Part shown: positions 44,848-53,792 of the stretch, one piece after another
Layout: each line of letters begins with the position of its first letter
Position numbering within the stretch: the stretch's first letter is position 1
Assembly (NCBI RefSeq): GCF_017357245.1
Contig: NZ_CP071612.1
Span: 2,483,001-2,547,000 of the forward strand
Length of the DNA: 64,000 nt
From: Rhizobium bangladeshense
GTDB lineage: Bacteria; Pseudomonadota; Alphaproteobacteria; Rhizobiales; Rhizobiaceae
Direction: 5' to 3'
Notes under the pieces: generated by a model
The model's database searches: none
Told to the model about the DNA's origin: nothing
Seen by the model: the letters and a program-made list of their open reading frames with translations, nothing else
Program-made: the position numbers and the translations under genes

Positions 44848-45891
44848 ATGGAAAACAAGGGAAATTTCGGACAGGCGACGTCGACGGCGGTGACACGCGA
44901 GCGCCCTACATTGAAGACGATCGCCTTCATGACTGGCCTTGGCGTAACGACGGTATCGCGCGCGCTGAAGGATGCGCCGGATATCGGCGCCGAGACCAAG
45001 GAGCGGGTGCGCATGGTCGCTCGCCAGCTCGGTTATCAGCCTAACAGAGCGGGCGTGCGCCTGCGCACCGGCAAGACCAACGTCATCGCCCTCGTCCTGA
45101 GCATCGACGAGGAGATCATGGGCTTCTCGAGTCAGATGGTTTTCGGCATATCGGAAGTGCTGTCCGGCACACCTTATCATATCGTGGTCACGCCGCATTC
45201 CCACAGCAAGGATCCGATGCTGCCGGTGCGCTATATCCTCGAAACCGGCTCGGCCGACGGCGTCATCATATCGCGCATCGAGCCGGACGATCCGCGCGTG
45301 CGGCTCCTGTCCGAGCGCGGCATGCCCTTCGCCACGCATGGCCGCACCGATGCCGGCCTCACGCACCCGTTCCATGATTTCGACAACGAGGCTTTCGCCC
45401 ATCAGGCGGTGGAGCGGCTCGTCAGGCGCGGCCGGCGCCGCATCGCGCTGCTGCAGCCGCCGAGCAAACTCACCTATTACGCGCATATCCGCATTGGCTT
45501 TCAGACCGGCCTGCACGATTATGGCGCCGAGGAAGTGCCGCTGCGCGTCAATACCGACGCACCGCTCGCCGACATCCGTGACGTCGTCGAAGTGATGATG
45601 CGCTCGGCCAATGCGCCGGATGGAATCGTCTGCTCGGCCGGCAGCGCGGCGATCGCCGTCAATGCCGGCATCGAAGCCGCCGGCAAGGCGCTGGGCCGCG
45701 ATCTCGACATGGTCTCCAAACAATCTGTGCCGATTCTGAACTGGATCCGGCCCGAGATCATCACCGCCCAGGAAGACGTGCGCCAAGCTGGCCGTGAAAT
45801 GGCCAAAGCGGTAATCGCCCGCATCGACGGCGTCGAACCGGAACTGCTGCAGAGCATCAGCCAACCGATCTGGCCGGAGAACGGCAGGTAG
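44848..45891 (+). CDS. LacI-family transcriptional regulator of the sugar locus
   Basis: A 347-residue regulator; the start at 44848 is chosen, as the long upstream frame is non-coding. HTH at about 20-42 ([20 protein letters not shown]) and hinge helix [14 protein letters not shown]. The periplasmic-binding-like effector domain (about 65-340) has [18 protein letters not shown] and [14 protein letters not shown]. As usual for LacI proteins next to a transporter, it likely represses the divergent operon until a sugar binds. Confidence 0.92.
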   Translation: MENKGNFGQATSTAVTRERPTLKTIAFMTGLGVTTVSRALKDAPDIGAETKERVRMVARQLGYQPNRAGVRLRTGKTNVIALVLSIDEEIMGFSSQMVFGISEVLSGTPYHIVVTPHSHSKDPMLPVRYILETGSADGVIISRIEPDDPRVRLLSERGMPFATHGRTDAGLTHPFHDFDNEAFAHQAVERLVRRGRRRIALLQPPSKLTYYAHIRIGFQTGLHDYGAEEVPLRVNTDAPLADIRDVVEVMMRSANAPDGIVCSAGSAAIAVNAGIEAAGKALGRDLDMVSKQSVPILNWIRPEIITAQEDVRQAGREMAKAVIARIDGVEPELLQSISQPIWPENGR

Positions 45892-46136
45892 GACGGCACG
45901 ATAAATGCCTATTCTGCCGTCGGCGCCCCCCCGCCGCGTGATGGCATGGAATAGACTCTCAACGACCTCGAGCGCAAACCTTCATCCCACAGCTGTGCGA
46001 GTTTGATGACCGGCTTGTCTTACAGCCTCTGGCTAGCGGGCAGACGCCCTGCCCTCGGCTTGGCAGTTTGGCATCGGCTCAAAAAAAGCCAAGATTGCCG
46101 GCCATCTCACGAACGAACCGTGGGGATATCGACAGA

Positions 46137-46750
46137 ATGCAGCAGAGCAGCGTGCCCTATTTCAGCCAATGGGAAACGCCCGGCATGACGCTGCCGGTGC
46201 TTGCCGAAGGGCCGCAGGCGCTGCTCAGCGATCCGCTCTGGCGCCATTCGGGAGCCGCGACCATCGAAGAATATGCGCAATGGGCGGTGAATGTCTGCGC
46301 ATGGCCTGCCTGAAGATGATACTTGCCGCCCGCGGCGAAATCCATCCGACGCTCGAGCTTGCCCGCGCTTGCACAGTCTATGGCGGCTATGTGGTCAACG
46401 AGATCGACGCCTCGATCAAGGGGCTCATCTATGCGCCCTTCGTGCGCTTCGTGAGCGACCATTTCGGGCTTGCCGCCGAGACGATGACCGCAGTTCAGAC
46501 ATCGACCATTCCCGATCTCCTGTCGAAGCGGCGCTTTTTCATCGCCTCGGTGCATTCAGCCATCCGCTGGCCGGAGCGCGAGCCGCCGTCGAAGGGGGGC
46601 CATCTGGTGCTGGTGACGGCAGCAAGCAACGAGACGATCCGCTTCCACAACCCATCCGGCCATGACGAGGCAAGCCAGGCCGATGTCATTCTTCCGCTTG
46701 CCGTCTTCGACCGCTTCTTCGCCAATCGAGGCATATCGGTCGACGTCTGA
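46137..46750 (+). pseudogene. C39-like cysteine peptidase, frameshifted at the catalytic Cys
   Basis: Two frames are needed. From ATG 46137: QQSSVPYFSQWETPGM...EEYAQWAVNVC, then the frame breaks and stops at 46313. The following frame (46301-46750) resumes with MACLKMILAARGEIHPTLELARACTVYGGYVV (in part) and HLVLVTAASNETIRFHNPSGHDE. Adding one G at about 46296-46300 restores NVCGMACLKMIL, the Gln...Cys-Gly active-site region of C39-type peptidases, with His in the GHLVLVTA block. It is followed 30 bp later by a D-Ala-D-Ala ligase, a pairing that suggests a joint role. Either a real inactivating deletion or a sequence error. Confidence 0.65.
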
Positions 46751-46780
46751 CCTTCCAACCCGATCCCTCCGGAGGTTCGC

Positions 46781-47857
46781 ATGACCCCTTCCCAAACCAA
46801 GCTGCGCATCGCCGTGCTCTTCGGCGGACGCTCGGCCGAACACGAAGTTTCCGTGCTCTCGGCAACCAATGTCATGAGCGCGCTTACGCCAGAGAAATAC
46901 GACGCCACCCCCGTTTTCATCACCCGCGAGGGGCAGTGGCTGCTGAGCAGTTTCGTGGACGGCGTCCTGGCGACACCTTCATCTGGCACGGAAGTCTGCC
47001 TTGTGCCGGGCGGCCGAGGACGAGCGATGGCAATCCCCGCCCGTGGCACGCCATATGAACTGGTGAGGATCGACGTCCTGTTCCCCGTGCTGCACGGCCC
47101 GCACGGCGAAGACGGATCGTTGCAGGGTATGGCGGAGGTTGCCCGCGTGCCACTCGCCGGCTGCGGCATCCTCGGCTCGGCCGCCGCGCTGGACAAGGAT
47201 ATCGCTAAGCGTCTGCTGCGGGCGGCGGGCCTGCCGGTGGCGCGCGCGGTGGCGATCCGCGAAGGTGCCGTCCCTTCGCTGACCGACCTTGAAAGCGAGC
47301 TTGGACTGCCGCTCTTCATCAAGCCGGCGCGCCAAGGATCGTCGGTCGGCGTCGCCAAGGTCCACGCGAACCAGGAATTCGCGCCCGCCCTTGCAGAGGC
47401 CTTCCGTCACGATCGCACATTGCTTGCGGAGGAATTCATTGCGGGCCGCGAGATCGAATTCAGCGTGCTGGAGGATCCAGCGGGAGAACTTTTCGTCTCC
47501 CGGCCGGGCGAGATCGTTCCGGCGGAAAGCCACGGCTTCTACAATTACGACGCAAAATATGTCGATGAGAACGGCGCGGCGCTGAAAGTGCCGGCCGACC
47601 TGCCGGCCGAAGTCGAGGCGGCCATGCGCGACACGGCCGCCAAAGCCTTCCGGGCTATCGGCTGCGACGGCATGGCGCGCGTCGACTTCTTTCTGACGTC
47701 AGATATGCGCTTCGTCATCAACGAGCTCAACACCATTCCCGGCTTCACTGATATCAGCATGTATTCCAAGGCGATGGCGGCAAGCGGCGTCAGCTATCCC
47801 GAAATTATCGACCGCCTGGTGGAACACGGCATGGCGCGCTCCCGCCGGGCAGATTAG
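46781..47857 (+). CDS. ddl: D-alanine--D-alanine ligase
   Basis: A 358-residue ATP-grasp enzyme; the start follows CGGAGGTTCGC. Motifs: VLFGGRSAEHEVSVLSA (N-terminal loop), PVLHGPHGEDGSLQG, lid-region LFIKPARQGSSVGVAKV and C-terminal metal site FVINELNTIPGFTDISMY. It makes the D-Ala-D-Ala dipeptide for peptidoglycan. It is away from the mur/fts cluster, so probably a second copy, here linked to the C39-like gene rather than division genes. Confidence 0.93.
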   Translation: MTPSQTKLRIAVLFGGRSAEHEVSVLSATNVMSALTPEKYDATPVFITREGQWLLSSFVDGVLATPSSGTEVCLVPGGRGRAMAIPARGTPYELVRIDVLFPVLHGPHGEDGSLQGMAEVARVPLAGCGILGSAAALDKDIAKRLLRAAGLPVARAVAIREGAVPSLTDLESELGLPLFIKPARQGSSVGVAKVHANQEFAPALAEAFRHDRTLLAEEFIAGREIEFSVLEDPAGELFVSRPGEIVPAESHGFYNYDAKYVDENGAALKVPADLPAEVEAAMRDTAAKAFRAIGCDGMARVDFFLTSDMRFVINELNTIPGFTDISMYSKAMAASGVSYPEIIDRLVEHGMARSRRAD

Positions 47858-47879
47858 GGCATGGGCAGGTTATTTCGGT

Positions 47880-48384
47880 ATGTTACCGCGGCGGAAAAGC
47901 AACACTGCTTTCGGAGCTTGGCCGCCGCAACCATACGATTATCGAAGAACCCAGCCGGCGGATCGTCAAGCAGGAGCCGGCGAGCGATGGAGCAGCCCTG
48001 CCCTGGGTCGACATGGTTGCCTTCGCCCGCCGCGCAACCGAGATGGCAATTGCCGACCACGCGGCAGCGCGCGAAAAAGCCGCTTGATATTTTCGACCGC
48101 GGCTTGATCGATGCCGCCTCGGCGCTCCAGCACCTGACCGGCGAACCGGTCCTGGAAAGATTGAGCACCGCCCATCGCCATAACAGAAGCGTCTTTCTCA
48201 CCCGCGATGGCCCGAGATCTACACGACCGACCCTGAGCGCCGCCATTGCTTCGAAGAGGCCGTAGCCGAATATGAGCGGCTCACCGCCACCTATCCGACA
48301 CTTGGCTACGACATTGTCGCGCTGCCGAAGATCCCGGTCGCAGAGCGGGCCAATTTTATCCTGGATCGCCTGGAGGCGAAGTAG
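47880..48384 (+). pseudogene. Decayed AAA-type ATPase/kinase gene (AAA_28-like)
   Basis: Homology-like text is spread over three frames. Frame A (about 47893-48087) gives GGKATLLSELGRRNHTIIEEPSRR..., a damaged Walker A and following region, up to REKAA-stop. Frame B (about 48088-48210) gives FDRGLIDAASALQHLTGEPVLERL. Frame C (about 48210-48384) gives WPEIYTTDPERRHCFEEAVAEYERL and ends LDRLEAK-stop. An intact copy would be a P-loop ATPase of about 175 residues. At least two indels and a lost start make it a pseudogene. It directly follows ddl. Confidence 0.65.
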
Positions 48385-48408
48385 GCGCCCCTCCGGGGCG
48401 GGCGGATC

Positions 48409-49026
48409 TCATCGCCGCCGAAAGACACACCACTGAAACGATTGCCTGCCGCCGCCGGGCGTCATGTGCTCCTCTCGCCACTCCCGCTCCAACGAAAAGG
48501 CGGAACCGAATTCCGCCGCCAGGGCGGCTGCATCGTAACGCTGGACCGGCAAACCGCTGCACCGCTCCGGCCCATCAGTTGCGAAGGTGGCGATGATCAC
48601 GGCGCTGCCTGGCGCCGTGCCTGTTTCCAGGGCCCGACGGTAGGCGAGCCGCTGCTCCGGCTCGGTAAGGAAGTGAAAAACGGCGCGGTCGTGCCAAACA
48701 TCGTAGCGGCGTCCCGGTCTCCATTTGGTGACATCGGTCACCAGCCAGGCGATACGGGTTGCATCACCCCGCAACCGCGCCTTGGCGACATCAAGCGCCG
48801 GCGCAGCAATATCGAGAACGGCCAGGTCGGACCATCCACGCTCGACCAGGCGGTCGACAAGGCTCGACGCGCCGCCGCCGACATCGATTAGCGCGGCCGT
48901 AACCGGCAGATGCATCTCGTCAAGCGCCCTGAGTGAAGGCTCCGGCGTCGGCTGATACCAGCTGACGCTGTCGGCGGCTTTCGTGCGGTATACCTCGTCC
49001 CAATGTTCCTGTTGCGTGGCCGTCAT
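48409..49026 (-). CDS. Class I SAM-dependent methyltransferase
   Basis: A 205-residue protein. N-terminal HWDEVYRTKAADSVSWYQPTPEPSLRAL (in part) is typical of a family related to thiopurine/trans-aconitate methyltransferases. SAM motif ALIDVGGGASSLVDRLVERG; acidic motif LAVLDIAAPALDVAKARL; motif IV DVWHDRAVFHFLTEPEQR. The C-terminus has EEHMTPGGGRQSFQWCVF. Substrate unknown. It ends 25 bp from the decayed ATPase gene, convergent. Confidence 0.87.
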   Translation of the reverse strand: MTATQQEHWDEVYRTKAADSVSWYQPTPEPSLRALDEMHLPVTAALIDVGGGASSLVDRLVERGWSDLAVLDIAAPALDVAKARLRGDATRIAWLVTDVTKWRPGRRYDVWHDRAVFHFLTEPEQRLAYRRALETGTAPGSAVIIATFATDGPERCSGLPVQRYDAAALAAEFGSAFSLEREWREEHMTPGGGRQSFQWCVFRRR

Positions 49027-49123
49027 CCGCTAACCCCATCTCTTGCAGCGTCCGATCCTGACCTATCAACATGTAAGCATCGAAACGTCTACCACAACCG
49101 TCTTGCGGCCTGCGCGCATGGTT

Positions 49124-49633
49124 TCAGGAAGCAAGGTGACGATAGACGAGATCGGCGGGATCGGTTCGAGGCGCAGCGGGATCGAGACGCGCCCCCAGGC
49201 GCTCCGCAACAGCGATCGAGGCTGCGTTTCCGGGTGCGATATAGCTGACAAGCGACGACTGCTTGAGCGTCGCGAAGGCCCAGCCGCGCAGCGCGAAGGC
49301 TGCTTCCGTCGCATAGCCTCGCCCCTCGTGCCCCTCATAAACGAACCATCCCAGCTCCTTTTCCGGGAAGAGCGGCCCATGATTGATCCCAACCTGGCCG
49401 ACGCATTCGCTGGTTTCCGAAAGATCGATCATCAGCGCCCCATGGCCGAAAAGCTGCCAGAGAGCGACGTCATGACAGAACATCCCCCACGCCGCCCTCA
49501 CATCGAACGGGCCGCCCATTCCGGCAGAGCGTGGCGAAGCCATCAGCCGAGCATAGGCGGGGAAATCGCTGATGTCGGGCTGTCGGAGCGTCAGGCGTTC
49601 GGTCCGGATTGTAATCGCGCCCATTTCGGACAT
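49124..49633 (-). CDS. GNAT family N-acetyltransferase (RimJ/RimL type)
   Basis: A 169-residue enzyme; the start at 49633 follows AAAGGGTGACG. Pattern: ITIRTERLTLRQPDISDFPAYARLMASPRSAGMGGPF (in part), acetyl-CoA loop YEGHEGRGYATEAA and YIAPGNAASIAVAERLGARLD, typical of acetyltransf_3/RimJ-like enzymes. Target unknown. It lies 17 bp downstream of another GNAT gene. Confidence 0.87.
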   Translation of the reverse strand: MSEMGAITIRTERLTLRQPDISDFPAYARLMASPRSAGMGGPFDVRAAWGMFCHDVALWQLFGHGALMIDLSETSECVGQVGINHGPLFPEKELGWFVYEGHEGRGYATEAAFALRGWAFATLKQSSLVSYIAPGNAASIAVAERLGARLDPAAPRTDPADLVYRHLAS

Positions 49634-49650
49634 GTCGTCACCCTTTACCG

Positions 49651-50145
49651 CTAGTCTTCGAACGCCGGAGCGAATCGCAGCGTCCCGCTCGGCGCCGCCC
49701 CCCGAAAGACAATTCGCTGCACGAACCGCGTATTGAGATCGTGATATGTCAGTTGCCCGTCGCTGCTGAAGCCGGCACCGCTGTAGACTTCTGGATTGCC
49801 GATCAGCGCGCATCCGCTCGCGCCCATCGCCTTCAGCAATGCAAGTCCCTTTGCCATCAGCGCCCTGCCGATGCCCTGCCTCTGTCTCTCCGGCGTCACG
49901 GAAATCGGACCGAGCCCAAACCAGCCGACATGCACGCCGTTGATCGTCACCGGCGAAAACGCGACATGCCCCAGGATCTCGCCATCCTCTTCGGCGACCA
50001 GCGATATCGCCAGATCGCCGCTCAAGCGAAGCTTCCGGATGATCTCCGCCTCCGTACCCTCGCTGTAGGGCATGGGCTTGAAGGCAGCCGAGGTCACATT
50101 CTGAATCGCTTCGATATCTGCCGGCGTCTCGTATCGGACGAGCAT
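49651..50145 (-). CDS. GNAT family N-acetyltransferase
   Basis: A 164-residue enzyme; the start follows GGAGGACTACAGGA. Motifs: ILGHVAFSPVTINGVHVGWFGLGPISVTPERQRQGIGRAL (in part), containing the acetyl-CoA pyrophosphate loop RQRQGIG, then CALIGNPEVYSGAGF. This arrangement is that of YhbS-like putative acetyltransferases. It is co-directional with the following GNAT gene. Confidence 0.88.
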   Translation of the reverse strand: MLVRYETPADIEAIQNVTSAAFKPMPYSEGTEAEIIRKLRLSGDLAISLVAEEDGEILGHVAFSPVTINGVHVGWFGLGPISVTPERQRQGIGRALMAKGLALLKAMGASGCALIGNPEVYSGAGFSSDGQLTYHDLNTRFVQRIVFRGAAPSGTLRFAPAFED

Positions 50146-50260
50146 TCCTGTAGTCCTCCGGAACGATCTTCAGATGCTATGAAGGGAAAGCCAAAAATCA
50201 ACAAGCCAACTTGCTCAAACAGAAACAACACAGTTGTTGGCCTAGGCAACGCACCTCACG

Positions 50261-50290
50261 AAAAAAGCCCGACGCAACGGCCGGGCTTTC
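50261..50290 (-). terminator. Terminator after gnd (bidirectional-looking)
   Basis: AAAGCCCG and CGGGCTTT arms (50264-50271 and 50282-50289). On the minus strand the second arm runs into CTTTTTT, a good Rho-independent terminator 22 bp past the gnd stop. Confidence 0.75.
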
Positions 50291-50311
50291 TCTCCATCTC
50301 CTCTGCGGATC

Positions 50312-51742
50312 TCAGAACGTCGCAACACCGCTGCCCCAGGGGCCATGATGAAAATCCTTACCATCGAGGCGGTCGAAGCCGTGGGCGCCGAAGAAGTCGC
50401 GCTGGGCCTGGATGAGGTTTGCGGTTCCCCTGCCCTGGCGGTAGGCGTCGAAATAGGTGAGCGCCGAGGTGAGCGCGGGCACCGGCAGGCCTGCTGCGAG
50501 AGCGGCGGTCACGACGCGGCGGAGCGCCGGAATCGATTCCTTGACCATGGCCGAGAAGGCCGGCGTGACGATGAGGTTCGCCGCATCAGGCGCGTCGGTG
50601 AAGGCCTTGGTGATCTCGTCGAGGAACTGCGAGCGGATGATGCAGCCGGCGCGCCAAATCTTCGCGATAACAGGCATCGGGAGCGACCAGTTGAACTCCT
50701 TCGAGGCTTCCGCCATCACGGCAAAGCCCTGCGCATAGGCGCCGATCTTGCCGGCAAACAGCGCCAGTTCCAGATCCCTGTTGAGCTCTGCGCCGTAGGC
50801 GGTCGGGAAAGCGTTGCCCAGACTTCCGAAGATCTTCTCGGCGGCCTCGCGCTGCGACTTCATCGAAGAGAGGCTGCGGGCGGCGACTGCGGCTTCGATC
50901 GCCGTTGCCGGAATTCCCATATTCTGCGCCTCGATCGCCGACCACTTGCCGGTGCCCTTCTGGCCTGCTTTGTCGAGGATCATGTCGACCATCGGGCCGC
51001 CGGCGACCGGATCGGTCGCCGCAAGCACCTTCTCGGAGATCTCGATCAGGTAGGAGTTCAGCCTGCCTTTGTTCCACTCGCCGAAAATGCCGGAGATTTC
51101 GGCGGCGCTCTTGCCGAGTCCATCGCGCAGGATGCCGTAGATTTCGGCGATCATCTGCATGTCGGCATATTCGATGCCGTTATGAATGGTCTTGACGAAA
51201 TGGCCGGCGCCGTCATTGCCGAGCCAGGCGACGCAGGGCTCGTCATTGTAGCGGGCGGCAATCGAGGTCAGCACCTTCTCGACGCGCTTCCAGGATTCCT
51301 CGGTACCGCCGACCATGATCGAAGGCCCATGGCGGGCGCCTTCCTCGCCGCCGGAAACCCCCATGCCGATGAAGGTGAGTTCCGTATCCTTGAGGCGATC
51401 GAAGCGGGCGACGGTGTCGCGGAAATTGGCGTTGCCGGCATCGATCATAATGTCGCCCTTGGTCAGATGCGGGCGCAATGCCTCCATCTGCTGGTCGACG
51501 GCATCGCCGGCCTTGATCATGATGATGATCGGGCGCGGCGGCCGGATGGCATCGACGAACTCCTCGATCGTCTTGCAGGGAATGATCTGCTTCTTGAGAT
51601 CGCCGGCGCTCTCGTAGAATTCGTCGGTTTTCTCAGGCGTGCGGTTGAAGACCGCGATTTTATTGCCTTTCTCCGCGATGTTGAGCGCCAGGTTGGAGCC
51701 CATGACCGCAAGGCCGATCAGTCCGATTTCTGCCTTTTCCAC
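50312..51742 (-). CDS. gnd: 6-phosphogluconate dehydrogenase, decarboxylating
   Basis: A 476-residue enzyme. The GTG start at 51742 is chosen because GGAGGTTTGTC directly precedes it. NADP-binding IGLIGLAVMGSNLALNIAEKG, FIGMGVSGGEEGARHGPSIM (substrate loop), catalytic Lys in GHFVKTIHNGIEYADMQ, and IIRSQFLDEI near the C-terminus. It converts 6-phosphogluconate to ribulose 5-phosphate and CO2 with NADPH formation, in the oxidative pentose phosphate route. Single gene with its own terminator. Confidence 0.95.
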   Translation of the reverse strand: MEKAEIGLIGLAVMGSNLALNIAEKGNKIAVFNRTPEKTDEFYESAGDLKKQIIPCKTIEEFVDAIRPPRPIIIMIKAGDAVDQQMEALRPHLTKGDIMIDAGNANFRDTVARFDRLKDTELTFIGMGVSGGEEGARHGPSIMVGGTEESWKRVEKVLTSIAARYNDEPCVAWLGNDGAGHFVKTIHNGIEYADMQMIAEIYGILRDGLGKSAAEISGIFGEWNKGRLNSYLIEISEKVLAATDPVAGGPMVDMILDKAGQKGTGKWSAIEAQNMGIPATAIEAAVAARSLSSMKSQREAAEKIFGSLGNAFPTAYGAELNRDLELALFAGKIGAYAQGFAVMAEASKEFNWSLPMPVIAKIWRAGCIIRSQFLDEITKAFTDAPDAANLIVTPAFSAMVKESIPALRRVVTAALAAGLPVPALTSALTYFDAYRQGRGTANLIQAQRDFFGAHGFDRLDGKDFHHGPWGSGVATF

Positions 51743-51968
51743 GACAAACCTCCGATGTGTCATTTGGACCGGTGTTGTGGCACTGTCTCGCTCAAACGGC
51801 AAGTCTAGCGAGGGTCTAATCGGTTCGCAAAAGCCAATGAATTGCGGCTTCGGTGACCCAACTTGTCTGACAACATGCAATTACAGACTGATCCGGACGC
51901 CGCAATTTTCGCGCAGTCACCCGCGACGCCCTATCTCATGTTATCATGCGGACCTAGGGAGATGTCGC

Positions 51969-52760
51969 TTGGTTTCGAAGAGACGAAAAGACAGGGCGCT
52001 GCTTGCGGCCCGCGCCGGCCGCTACCTCGAATATGCGCCGCCGCCGACGCTGCGGCGCCATTTCAACCGCCTGTGGTCCAATACTCTCTTCGACGGGCCG
52101 CCGCCAGCTGTGGCGATTGTGCCGGACGGCTATTGCGATCTGCTTTGGATGGACGACCGGCTGGTCGTCGCCGGCCCCGACAGGACGGCGACCTTTCCTG
52201 TCATCCGGCCCGGCTCGACCGTTATCGGGGCGCGTTTTGCCCCGGGCGCGGCCGCATCCTGGCTGAAGACGCCGCTCTCGGCGCTGGTCGGCCTCTCCGT
52301 GCCGCTTGCCGATATCGGCCGAAAGGACACGAGCGATTTCGAGGCGCGGCTGCGGGATTGCCCGGATCCCGCAGCCGCCGCGTCGATGTTTGGCCGCTTG
52401 CTCGAGGAGGCCGCGCGAAATGAGGAGGAGCCAGCCCGCGACGCCGCCGTGATCTTCGCCGCCGCCGACAGCGGCAGCCCGGCCACCGGCCTGCCCGACC
52501 GGCTCGGCATCAGCGAAAGGCAGCTGCGCCGCCGCTGCCACCACCATTTCGGCTACGGCGCAAAGACCCTGGAACGCATCCGCCGGTTCCAGCGTTTCCT
52601 CGACCTCTGCCGCAGGGCGGACACATTGCCACTTGCACGCATCGCTCTTGAAGCCGGCTTTGCCGACCAGGCTCACATGACGCGCGAGGTTGGGGAACTC
52701 TCGACGCTGACCCCCGCGATCATCCTCGACCAACTCGGCATGCTGGAAGACTCTGGCTGA
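51969..52760 (+). CDS. AraC-family transcriptional regulator
   Basis: A 263-residue regulator. The TTG start at 51969 follows GGGAGATGTCGC; the open frame extends further back but over gnd. The N-terminal domain (YLEYAPPPTLRRHFNRLW, then VAIVPDGYCDLLWMDDRLVVAGPD, in part) is the DUF6597-type sensor found in many AraC proteins. The C-terminal HTH pair has LGISERQLRRRCHHHFGYGAKTLERI (in part) and IALEAGFADQAHMTREV. It heads a likely operon with an SRPBCC and a VOC gene. Confidence 0.87.
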   Translation: MVSKRRKDRALLAARAGRYLEYAPPPTLRRHFNRLWSNTLFDGPPPAVAIVPDGYCDLLWMDDRLVVAGPDRTATFPVIRPGSTVIGARFAPGAAASWLKTPLSALVGLSVPLADIGRKDTSDFEARLRDCPDPAAAASMFGRLLEEAARNEEEPARDAAVIFAAADSGSPATGLPDRLGISERQLRRRCHHHFGYGAKTLERIRRFQRFLDLCRRADTLPLARIALEAGFADQAHMTREVGELSTLTPAIILDQLGMLEDSG

Positions 52761-52830
52761 CCGTTTTGTTCAAGACGCTGCCGGATGGCCTTATTATTTC
52801 GGGGAAACCAAGGACAAGGACCTGCAAGCC

Positions 52831-53229
52831 ATGGCCACAATGCCTGCAAAAATCATCCACCAATCGATCGAGCGCGACTGGCGTGACGTCTACGACTTCG
52901 CCGGCAAGCCGGAGAACATGCCGCTCTGGGCCTCCGGCCTTGCCACCGGCTTCGAACCGGATGGTGCCGATTGGATCGCCCACGGTCCCCTCGGCACCAT
53001 CAAGGTAAGCTTTGTTCCCGTCAATGAATTCGGCGTGATCGACCATACGGTGACGATCGAATCCGGGCTCAGGGTTTATAATGCCCTGCGTATCGTGCCG
53101 AACGGCGATGGCTGCGAGGTCATGTTCACGCTACTGCGCCTGCCCGGCATGACAGATGAGCAGTTTGCTGCCGATGCCGCGCATATCGAGAAGGATCTCG
53201 TTATGCTGAAAGCCCTGATGGAGAGATAG
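52831..53229 (+). CDS. SRPBCC family protein
   Basis: A 132-residue helix-grip protein: KIIHQSIERDWRDVYDFAGKPENMPLWASGL at the N-terminus (in part), beta strands with VIDHTVTIESGLRVYNALRIV, and a C-terminal helix (FAADAAHIEKDLVMLKALM). This is the polyketide-cyclase/dehydratase type of START-like domain. Its stop adjoins the next start with no gap, so it is co-translated with the VOC gene. Ligand unknown. Confidence 0.85.
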   Translation: MATMPAKIIHQSIERDWRDVYDFAGKPENMPLWASGLATGFEPDGADWIAHGPLGTIKVSFVPVNEFGVIDHTVTIESGLRVYNALRIVPNGDGCEVMFTLLRLPGMTDEQFAADAAHIEKDLVMLKALMER

Positions 53230-53589
53230 ATGGCTGAAAACTCCGAACACAACGACCGCCGCATCGATTATGTCGAATTCAACGTCTCCGACATCGCTGC
53301 CGCCAAAGCCTTTTACGGCTCGGCCTTCGGCTGGCGTTTCACCGATTACGGCCCGAATTACTGCGAATTTGACGATGGCCGGCTGAAAGGCGGCTTCACC
53401 GATTTCGGCCCCGTCCGTCCGGGCGGCCCGCTCGTGGTCGTCTATGCCAGGGATCTGGAAGAAGTGCTGACCTCTGTCGAACGTGCCGGCGGTACGATCT
53501 GCCGGCCGATCACCGATTTCCCCGGCGGCCGCCGCTTCCATTTCCTCGACCGCGACGGCTACGAGCTCGCCGTCTGGGCGACGGCATAA
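53230..53589 (+). CDS. VOC-family (glyoxalase/bleomycin-resistance fold) protein
   Basis: A 119-residue protein: DYVEFNVSDIAAAKAFYGSAFGW, then FGPVRPGGPLVVVYARDLEEVL, and the end motif FLDRDGYELAVWA with the metal-ligand Glu. Lyase, dioxygenase or ligand-binding roles are all possible for this fold. Last gene of the AraC-SRPBCC-VOC set; a palindromic element begins 5 bp after its stop. Confidence 0.88.
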   Translation: MAENSEHNDRRIDYVEFNVSDIAAAKAFYGSAFGWRFTDYGPNYCEFDDGRLKGGFTDFGPVRPGGPLVVVYARDLEEVLTSVERAGGTICRPITDFPGGRRFHFLDRDGYELAVWATA

Positions 53590-53593
53590 GTTG

Positions 53594-53788
53594 GAGCCTT
53601 TCCTGGTCAGATTGAAGCATTCTGCCGGAGCAGGTTTTCGTCAGGGCATACCCCAGGTACGTCCAAGCCGATCGCCTTTGATCCTGGCGGAAAGGTGTCC
53701 GGCTCGGGTTGGCTGAAACGGGCCGGCTGATCGACCGGCCGACTCCGTTTGAGGCAACAGAATGCTTCAATCTGACCAGGAAAGGCTC
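53594..53788. mobile_element. Candidate MITE: 195-bp element with perfect 31-bp inverted ends
   Basis: The left end 53594-53624 (starts GAGCCTTTCCTGG) and right end 53758-53788 (ends CCAGGAAAGGCTC) are exact inverted copies over 31 bp. The middle of 133 bp has no ORF and includes a GGCCGG-N8-CCGGCC hairpin. It is inserted between the VOC gene and the stop of the PAS gene (4 bp away). No transposase is inside, so it would be a non-autonomous element or a multicopy intergenic repeat. No clear target duplication. Confidence 0.6.
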
Positions 53789-53792
53789 TAGA

